Part shown: positions 5,342 through 10,918 of the stretch, piece after piece
Numbering within the stretch: the first letter of the stretch is position 1
Layout: every line of letters begins with the position of its first letter
Source: Acidisphaera sp035272265
GTDB taxonomy: Bacteria > Pseudomonadota > Alphaproteobacteria > Acetobacterales > Acetobacteraceae
Reading direction: 5' to 3'
NCBI GenBank assembly: GCA_035272265.1
Contig: DATEQV010000101.1
Location: forward strand, 1-10,918
Length of the DNA stretch: 10,918 nucleotides
The notes under the pieces: model-generated
The model's input: the letters and a program-made list of their open reading frames with translations, nothing else
Told to the model about the DNA's origin: nothing
Databases searched by the model: none
Made by a program: the position numbers and the translations under genes

Positions 5342-8326
5342 ATGCAATTGCGTCAAGTTGCTCCCTCGTCGCCGCCGTATGGCCCGGCCGGTGCGGTGCT
5401 CGATGCGCCGTTCGCACCGCTATGGGCGCTGTTCGACGCGGCCTGGTACCGGGCGAAATACGGTGTCGTCGGCGACGACCCGGCGCTGCGCGAGGAGTAC
5501 CTGGCCGAGGGTGCCCGCCAGGGCCGGTCGCCCAACCCCTGGTTTGACGAGGCATGGGTTCGTGCCATCCGCCCGGACATCGCGGACGCGGTGCGCGGCG
5601 GCCGGTTCGCGTCCGCCTTCGACGTCTGCTGCCAGGGCATGGTCCGCGAGGTCTCGATGCACTGGCTCTACGACCTCGACACCTACGCGAGCGCGTCGCC
5701 GGACCTGACGCCGGCGACGCTCGCCACGGCCAGCCTGTGGGACCGCTACGACCACCTGCTGCGTTTCGGGGCAGCGGAGCGGCGGCCGATCCATCCGCTG
5801 TTCGACACGCAGTTCTACCGCGTCCACCTCGATCCCGCCGAGCGTGCCCAGGCAGTGGCGGTCGGGCCGTGGAAGCACTTCATCGCGCATCCGGCGCCCG
5901 GCGGCGTCGAGCGGCGGACCACGCCGCTGTTCGATCCGAACTGGTATCGCGCGCGCTACCGTCCGGTCGAGCGGGCGATCGGCGCCGGCGCCTATCACAG
6001 CGCCCTGCACCATTATCTGACCACCAAAGAGCCGGGCGCGTTCGATCCGCTGCCGCTGTTCAACGAGGCGGAGTACCTGCGGCAGAACCCGGACGTCGCG
6101 GCGGCCATCGCGGACGGCATCTACGCGCGCGGCTACGAGCACTTCCTGGCGTTCGGTGCCGGCGAACTGCGCAGCCCCGGCACACCGCTCGACTGGCGGG
6201 CCTATGTCGAGACGGACCTGTCCGTCAGCGCCGATCTGCACGCCGGCCGGGCGCCCGATCCGTTCACGCATTACCTGCTGTTCCGTCGCCCGATCGAGGA
6301 GGCTGCCGAAGCGGCGCCGGTCGATCCGGGCCAAGGCCGCGCACTGGCGAAGGCGCGCGCCGTGGCGCTGCTGCCGATGATCGCCCGGGTGCCGCTCGAC
6401 TTCACGCTGTCGGCCGACCCCGCGCTGTCGGTCGTGGTGGTGCTGAGGAACGGGTTCGCGGCGGCTCTGGCGGGGCTCGCCGCGCTGCGTCACGGCTTTG
6501 CCGGACCGATCGACCTCGTCGTGGTGGACAGCGCGTCGGAGGACGAGTGCGCGCACTTGCCGCTCTACGTGCAGGGCGCGCGATTCCTGCGGCTGGACAT
6601 CGAGGTCGGGCTGGCGGCCGGGCGCCGTATCGGACTCAGCCTTGCGGGCGCCGACCGGGTGCTTCTGTTGGGTGCCGGCGTCGCGGTGGCGCCCGGTGCC
6701 GTGGATGCGGCGCTGCGGCGGCTGGCGTCCGATCCGGCGATCGGGGCGGTGTGCGGCCGGGTGTCGGGTCCTGACGGACGCCTGCTGGAGGCGGGATGCG
6801 CGGTCGCGCGCGACGGGACGGTCGTGCCGTTGCTGGCCGGAGCGGCGGCGAACGCGGCCGAGGCGACCTATGTGCGCGATGCCGACGCCGGTTCGGGCGC
6901 CTTCCTGTTGGCGGACACGGCATTCCTGGTGGAGCAGGACTCGGCCGATGACGCGCCCGGGCAGGATGGCTGCGCGATTGCCGACCTGTGCCTGCGCATG
7001 GCCGAGCACGGCCGCCGGGTGGTGTTCGATCCCGCCGTCCTGGTGGATGCGACCGCCGCCTCGCCTGAACCGGCGCCGACGGACGAGGAGCGCGCCGCCT
7101 TCGCCGCACGCCATGCCCGGGTGCTTGCGGCGCGTCCGCCGCCCGATGCGCCCGCGGCGCAGGCGATCGCGGCCGCGTCGCCGGCCGGACGCGGCAGCGT
7201 GCTGGTCATCGCCGACCGTCTGCCGCTGCGCCGCATGGGTGCCGCCGACGCGCGTGAATGCGAGATCGTCGCCGGCTTTGTGCGGCAAGGGATGCGGGTG
7301 AGCGTCTTCCCGCTGCAGCCGGCTGCCGGCATCGGTGCGTCGGCCTTCGCGGACCTGCCGGACGCGGCCGAGCTGCTGCACGACCGGCTGCTGGCGGACC
7401 TGCCCAGCCTGCTGCGGGAACGCGCAGGACTGTTCGACACGCTCTGGTTCGCCAACCCCGGCGTGTTCCGACGCGTCGGTGCGACGGTGCGCTCGGCGGT
7501 GGAGAATTGGCCGCGCCGGCCCCGGCTCGTGCTCGACCTGCCGCGCGGCGCCATGGCGGCGCCGCTGGCCGAGGCGTCGTCGGAGCGGCTCGCCGCCATG
7601 CTGGCCGACGAGCTCGCCGGCGCGCAGGCCTGCGATGCGGTGGTGACGCCGAGCGAAGACGACGCGGACGTGCTGCGCGAAGCCGGGGTTCGAAGCGTCC
7701 GCGTTCTCGGCGACCGATTCGTTCCCGCACCAACGCCGCTGCCGTTCGCCGAGCGTGCGGGCATGCTTTTCGCGGGCGTGCTCGACCATCCCGGGGCGCC
7801 GGCATCGGGCATGCTGGCTTGGGTGGTCGACGAGGTGCTGCCGCTGATCGAGGCCGAGCTGGGCTGGGAGACGCGGCTGACGGTGGCCGGCCACATCGGT
7901 CGCGGCATCGACATGTCGCGCTTCGCCGATCACCCGCGCGTGACGTTGGCGGGCGAGACCGCGGCGATGCAGGGTTTCCACGCCACGCATCGGCTCGCTT
8001 TGGTGCCGTACGATGGCGCAGGCGCGTCCTGGCGCGTGCGCGACGCCGCTTCCTCCGGCGTGCCGGCGGTCGTGACGGAGACGGTGGCACGCGAAGCCGG
8101 GTGGCAGGACGGAAGCGAGCTGCTGTCCGCACCGGATGGTGATGCTGCCGCACTGGCCGCGGCGGCGGTGCGCCTGTATCGCGACGAGGCGTTGTGGAGC
8201 GCGTTGCGCGAGGCGGCGCTGCAGCGTGTCGCCGCGGAGTGCGCGCCCGGCGCGTTCGACGCCCAGGCGGCGCGCATCGCGGCGGTGGGACCGGTCGGAA
8301 TGACGTTGGTTTCCAGGCCTGACTGA
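5342..8326 (+). CDS. large modular glycosyltransferase: 43-residue repeats, degenerate GT2 domain, GT-B/GT4-like domain
   Basis: This 994-residue cytoplasmic protein probably takes part in surface polysaccharide synthesis. Residues 30-320 hold seven repeats of about 43 residues, anchored by motifs such as LFDAAWYRAKY, LFDPNWYRARY and LFNEAEYLRQNPDVAAAI. Such modules are often found in front of glycosyltransferases in alphaproteobacteria. Residues about 361-600 have a GT2 fold (LSVVVVLRNG, then VVVDSASED near 394, then GSGAFLL). However, the metal-binding position reads GAG (444-446) where the family has an N/D-D motif, and the catalytic ED position reads AI (545-546). From about residue 620 a GT-B domain follows (VLVIADRLPLRRMGAADARE, VVTPSEDD, LFAGVLDHPG), ending in a GT4-type donor site, VRDAASSGVPAVVTET near 900-915. 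Activity, if any, therefore probably lies in the GT-B half. The ATG at 5342 abuts GAGG; TTG 5348 would have better spacing. Sugar specificity cannot be read. Confidence 0.85.
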   Translation: MQLRQVAPSSPPYGPAGAVLDAPFAPLWALFDAAWYRAKYGVVGDDPALREEYLAEGARQGRSPNPWFDEAWVRAIRPDIADAVRGGRFASAFDVCCQGMVREVSMHWLYDLDTYASASPDLTPATLATASLWDRYDHLLRFGAAERRPIHPLFDTQFYRVHLDPAERAQAVAVGPWKHFIAHPAPGGVERRTTPLFDPNWYRARYRPVERAIGAGAYHSALHHYLTTKEPGAFDPLPLFNEAEYLRQNPDVAAAIADGIYARGYEHFLAFGAGELRSPGTPLDWRAYVETDLSVSADLHAGRAPDPFTHYLLFRRPIEEAAEAAPVDPGQGRALAKARAVALLPMIARVPLDFTLSADPALSVVVVLRNGFAAALAGLAALRHGFAGPIDLVVVDSASEDECAHLPLYVQGARFLRLDIEVGLAAGRRIGLSLAGADRVLLLGAGVAVAPGAVDAALRRLASDPAIGAVCGRVSGPDGRLLEAGCAVARDGTVVPLLAGAAANAAEATYVRDADAGSGAFLLADTAFLVEQDSADDAPGQDGCAIADLCLRMAEHGRRVVFDPAVLVDATAASPEPAPTDEERAAFAARHARVLAARPPPDAPAAQAIAAASPAGRGSVLVIADRLPLRRMGAADARECEIVAGFVRQGMRVSVFPLQPAAGIGASAFADLPDAAELLHDRLLADLPSLLRERAGLFDTLWFANPGVFRRVGATVRSAVENWPRRPRLVLDLPRGAMAAPLAEASSERLAAMLADELAGAQACDAVVTPSEDDADVLREAGVRSVRVLGDRFVPAPTPLPFAERAGMLFAGVLDHPGAPASGMLAWVVDEVLPLIEAELGWETRLTVAGHIGRGIDMSRFADHPRVTLAGETAAMQGFHATHRLALVPYDGAGASWRVRDAASSGVPAVVTETVAREAGWQDGSELLSAPDGDAAALAAAAVRLYRDEALWSALREAALQRVAAECAPGAFDAQAARIAAVGPVGMTLVSRPD
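5429..6290 (+). repeat. seven tandem protein-level repeats of about 43 residues
   Basis: Within the glycosyltransferase, anchors of the form L/W-F/Y-D followed by an aromatic residue and Y/R begin at about residues 30, 67, 109, 153, 196, 239 and 283. This gives spacings of 37, 42, 44, 43, 43 and 44. Several units also end with a loop like HYL or FLAFGAGELRSPGTPLD leading into the next anchor. The repeats are degenerate at DNA level, so this is an old protein repeat rather than recent duplication. Their function, possibly binding a partner or a glycan, is not established. Confidence 0.65.
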
Positions 8327-8514
8327 CGCTAACGCCGGACGGCCGGGCGCTACCAAGATATGTCCGTCTCGTGCTCCTGTTGTTGGCACCGAGACCGGGC
8401 AAGCATCGCGAGGGTTTATGCAACTCTAAGGCTGCTCCACGCGCGCAAGCCGGTGCCGCCTTGGAGCGGTATTGGTGTCATGGTATCCGCCGCACCTCGC
8501 AAGAGACTTCCCGA

Positions 8515-10086
8515 GTGCACGTCCACCCGGCAAGACCCAAAACGCTGATCTTCTGCACGGCGTATGTTCCGTCCGGCAAAGCGGGGACGCACGTGCCGTC
8601 GCCCGACACGGGAACGATGTACCTCCCGTCCGAGACAGGGATTGATCCGTTTTACACCTGGGACCGGCGGTACCGGATCTGGTTGCACGCGATCGCGACC
8701 TCCAGCCTGCACTACGACCAGATCCTCGTCGTCGATGACGGTTCCGCCGAGTTGCCGGATTGGCCTGACGCTCAGATCGTCTGCGAAGGGAGCGATTATC
8801 GGACCGACGCAGGGATCGTCCTGTATCACTTCGAAAAGAACCTCGGCCGCTATTCGGCTTCGGACTTCCCGGGGTGGGTGCGCTCCTTCTTCTTCGCTGC
8901 ACGGTATGCACGTGACAACGGCTTCCAGCGCGTCATTCACATCGAGTCCGACGCGTTCATCATCAGCACGGCGCTGCAGGCCTATGTAAACTCAGTGAGC
9001 GAAGGGTGGCTCGCACTGTGGTCGCGGCGGCATATCAGGCCGGAGAGTGCCATTCAGGTCATCGCCGGGCGGGCGCTCCAGACGTTTTTTTACTTCGGTG
9101 ACATTCATTACGAAGTCTTCAAGGACGTTGTTGTCGAGCAAACCCTGCCGTTCACGCATGTCGCGAGACAATTCGCTGGCGACCGTTACGGCGAATACAG
9201 CAATTTCGTTCCACGCATCGCCGACTGGTGCGCTCAGGCCCGGCCGGACCTCTCGACCTGGCCGAGTGACTACTACTGGTGGATGCCCGGTATCGAGACG
9301 GTCGCGGGCGGCAGGCCGCCGCTAACGCCGAAGCCGGTCGAGCCGACCGAGGGCCAGTTTTTCGGAATTTTCTATCACGACTTCCTGGCCGCAATCGATC
9401 GTCTCCTCGGCCCACGAAATTACCTCGAGATAGGCAGCCAGAACGGCCACACGCTGCGCAGGATCTCCTGCGACGCCGTCAGCGTCGACCCGAAATTCGA
9501 GATCTTCCAGGACATCATCGGGACGCGCTGCCGGACTTACCTTTACCAGGGAAGGTCCGACGACTTCTTCGCGGAAGGCGAGGTGCTGCGCCACTTCCCG
9601 CGCGGCATCGATTTTGCCTTCCTAGCTGGATTGCAGCGGTTCGAGCTCCTGCTACGGGATTTTATAAACGTGGGGAAATATTCGCACCCGGGCAGCATCG
9701 CTGTTCTACAAAACTGTTTGCCGCTCAACGAGCGTATGGCGCGACGAGAGCGAGCCTTCGGTGGCGAAGACGAGAATCAGCAGATCAGGGATTGGTGGAC
9801 CGGCGACGTGTGGAAGGTCATGTCTGCCTTGCAACGTTATCGTTGGGATCTGAATATCTGTGCGGTCGACAGTGGTCCAGTTGGCCTCATCGTGTGCACC
9901 GGCCTGCAGTCCCGGAATGACGTGCTGTCCCGCAACTATGACGACATAGTCGCTCGATACAACGATCCGGCCGTCGCGTTCCCCGGCGCTCTCGCCCTCC
10001 GGGCGATGTTCCCGATGTACAGCTCGATCGAACTTGCGACGAGTGTGGCGACGATGGAAGCGGCGTTGCGGTTACGGCGTGGATAG
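8515..10086 (+). CDS. two-domain protein: GT-A-like N-terminus fused to a class I methyltransferase-like C-terminus
   Basis: This 523-residue protein is probably involved in glycan modification. The N-terminal half looks like a nucleotide-sugar glycosyltransferase fold: first strand TLIFCTAYV, then ILVVDDGS (DDGS at 74-77), then a likely metal site in HIESDAFII (E144, D146), followed by IQVIAGRAL, GDRYGEYSNF and DYYWWMPG. From about residue 300 a Rossmann methyltransferase pattern begins (NYLEIGSQNGHTL, glycine loop 305-311). It continues with a strand and helix FAFLAGLQRFELLLRDFINV, a strand HPGSIAVLQN, and WTGDVWKV (428-435). Related proteins usually have D-G-x-H and DD at the third and fourth of these sites; here they read A371-G-L-Q374 and Q399-N400, so methyl transfer is doubtful. 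GTG 8515 is chosen because it starts just before the first strand; its ribosome site (AAGAG) is poor. An open frame reaches back to GTG 8371 without family character. Composition is less GC-rich than upstream genes. Confidence 0.75.
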   Translation: MHVHPARPKTLIFCTAYVPSGKAGTHVPSPDTGTMYLPSETGIDPFYTWDRRYRIWLHAIATSSLHYDQILVVDDGSAELPDWPDAQIVCEGSDYRTDAGIVLYHFEKNLGRYSASDFPGWVRSFFFAARYARDNGFQRVIHIESDAFIISTALQAYVNSVSEGWLALWSRRHIRPESAIQVIAGRALQTFFYFGDIHYEVFKDVVVEQTLPFTHVARQFAGDRYGEYSNFVPRIADWCAQARPDLSTWPSDYYWWMPGIETVAGGRPPLTPKPVEPTEGQFFGIFYHDFLAAIDRLLGPRNYLEIGSQNGHTLRRISCDAVSVDPKFEIFQDIIGTRCRTYLYQGRSDDFFAEGEVLRHFPRGIDFAFLAGLQRFELLLRDFINVGKYSHPGSIAVLQNCLPLNERMARRERAFGGEDENQQIRDWWTGDVWKVMSALQRYRWDLNICAVDSGPVGLIVCTGLQSRNDVLSRNYDDIVARYNDPAVAFPGALALRAMFPMYSSIELATSVATMEAALRLRRG

Positions 10087-10230
10087 TCGGGTCGGCTTTG
10101 CCGCTTCGGCTGAGGCGCAGGTCAGCGCATGGACTGCAGGTCGCCGTGACGCGTCCGGTTGGGTCGCTGGCGTCGGGCGGATCGGAGAAGTTACCGGCCG
10201 ACGCCTAAGCAGTGCAGATGCAATGCCAGC

Positions 10231-10237
10231 AGAAGGA
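10231..10237 (+). promoter_or_regulatory. ribosome binding site of the TylF-like gene
   Basis: AGAAGGA lies 10 bases before ATG 10248-10250. It favours this start over the in-frame GTG 10212 and ATG 10218, neither of which has a purine-rich sequence at usable distance. Confidence 0.5.
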
Positions 10238-10247
10238 TGAACGACCA

Positions 10248-10796
10248 ATGGCCTATGACGAAGATATGTTGCGCAGTCTTCTCAAAATCAGAAACCGTTA
10301 CCTGAATATCATGGAAGCCGCGTTGACAGGCACACTTTACGGCGATCCGCCCACTGATGCGTGGAAAGCGCAAGCTGGTGATTTTTCTGCGCGAGAGCGC
10401 GAATTGGGGCGCGATTGGCGCTCATTGGCTCAGACAATGATCGGCACCGCAAGGATGCGGAATTTGAGACATATATGCGAAACTATGATCATGGATGATA
10501 TAGATGGTGACTTCATCGAAACGGGTGTCTGGCGGGGAGGCGCTTGCATTTTCATGAAGGCAATCATCGAGGCCTATGGGGAGCGTGGCCGTCGAGTGTT
10601 CGTGGCCGATAGTTTTCAGGGGCTGCCGCCTCCAAATGCCGCTGAGTATCCAGCTGATACGGGTAGCCTTTTCCATTCCTGGTCCAACCTCGCGATTTCA
10701 CGGCAGGCGGTTGAGGATAACTTCAGGCGATATGGGTTGCTCGATGACCGAGTAGTATTCTTAGAGGGGTGGTTTAACAAGGCTGTTCAACGCTGA
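10248..10796 (+). CDS. TylF/MycF-family O-methyltransferase, C-terminally truncated (probable pseudogene)
   Basis: The family methylates sugar hydroxyls using S-adenosylmethionine and a divalent metal, as in macrocin O-methyltransferase. Typical members have roughly 240-260 residues; this frame has 182. Conserved parts are present in order: LRHICETMI, the SAM-binding segment DGDFIETGVWRGGACIFMKA (DFIETGVWRGG from residue 88), VFVADSFQGLPPP, and AVEDNFRRYGLLDDRVVFLEGWF ending at 176. The next six residues NKAVQR and a TGA then replace the expected continuation. The missing part normally holds the LRxDxDxYxST and DDY metal and substrate motifs. I could not find these in any frame of the remaining 122 bases, so this is not a simple one-base shift within view. 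It is distinctly AT-richer than genes to its left. It probably belonged to the same glycan cluster and is now inactive. Confidence 0.75.
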   Translation: MAYDEDMLRSLLKIRNRYLNIMEAALTGTLYGDPPTDAWKAQAGDFSARERELGRDWRSLAQTMIGTARMRNLRHICETMIMDDIDGDFIETGVWRGGACIFMKAIIEAYGERGRRVFVADSFQGLPPPNAAEYPADTGSLFHSWSNLAISRQAVEDNFRRYGLLDDRVVFLEGWFNKAVQR

Positions 10797-10918
10797 CGGA
10801 TGGGCCGAAGTGAGTCCGAACCGCAACACGTGCTGATCGAACTGAAGCGGCTGATAAGAACGGGGATTCGCGAATCGGCGAATGTCTGACTCCTGGGGTG
10901 GCAACCGAGTCGGAGGTT
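10797..10918. other. unrecognised sequence replacing the 3' part of the TylF-like gene
   Basis: No known gene or complete mobile-element end is recognisable. It includes the perfect 12-base palindrome GATTCGCGAATC (10865-10876). A 29-codon open frame runs from ATG 10800 to TGA 10889, overlapping by 8 bases an ATG at 10882 whose frame (MSDSWGGNRVGG) is open to the window edge. The minus strand is also open in two frames, so coding direction is undecided. The edge of an insertion sequence or another rearrangement is the simplest explanation for the truncation. Confidence 0.3.

Noticed and set aside
5420..8389. A 989-codon minus-strand open frame opposite the glycosyltransferase
   Set aside because: It is His/Arg/Gln-rich low-complexity translation without motifs; the plus strand carries clear domain structure.
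8383..8420. TTGGCA (8383-8388) with TTTATG (8415-8420) as a promoter for the fusion gene
   Set aside because: The spacer is 26 bases, far outside the usual 16-18, and no better -10 lies in range.
8480..8548. Short plus-strand frame from ATG 8480 as a separate gene or frameshifted start of the fusion protein
   Set aside because: It is 22 codons with no recognisable motif and no clear ribosome site, and the in-frame GTG 8515 explains the start without a frameshift.
10770..10860. A one-base frameshift restoring the TylF C-terminus
   Set aside because: The other two plus-strand frames after 10776 show no LRxDxDxYxST or DDY motif before they stop.

Overview
The window looks like the chromosome of a high-GC alphaproteobacterium, most likely from Rhodospirillales/Acetobacteraceae. 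That assignment is an inference from the strong G/C bias at third codon positions, the gene families present and the style of the glycosyltransferases; no rRNA or other taxonomic marker is present. Two parts lie on opposite strands either side of a short divergent region at about 4517-4694.

Minus strand, 4516 down to 1: a tightly packed, probably single operon. In transcription order it holds a small secreted proline-rich protein of unknown function (4516-4004), an ABC-2 type ATPase (3919-3170), its six-helix permease (3173-2442, overlapping the ATPase by 4 bases), a GldG-like membrane-anchored auxiliary protein (2438-540), and a DUF4340 protein whose 3' end lies beyond the window (514 to 1). 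Together these form the Gld-type ABC export/auxiliary system, which is widespread outside gliding bacteria and has no agreed substrate.

Plus strand, 4695-5234: mobB, the GTPase-like accessory protein of molybdenum cofactor (bis-MGD) synthesis. It is preceded by two consecutive predicted RNA hairpins and has no other molybdenum gene beside it.

Plus strand, 5342-10796: surface-polysaccharide or glycan-decoration genes. The first is a 994-residue modular protein: seven repeats of about 43 residues, then a GT2-fold domain that has lost its metal and base motifs, then a GT-B (GT4-like) domain. The second is a two-domain protein with a GT-A-like N-terminus and a class I methyltransferase-like C-terminus whose usual acidic/histidine motif residues are replaced. 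The third is a TylF/MycF-family O-methyltransferase cut short about two thirds to three quarters of the way through the family's usual length. Base composition falls across this part: 44 of 60 bases are G/C at 5701-5760, 27 of 60 at 9661-9720 and 25 of 60 at 10261-10320. This fits more recently acquired DNA towards the right edge. The last 122 bases hold no recognisable gene and may be the edge of a mobile element or a rearrangement.

I saw no tRNA, rRNA, CRISPR array or complete insertion sequence. The most unusual content is two adjacent glycan genes, each carrying an apparently catalytically dead domain, followed by a broken methyltransferase.
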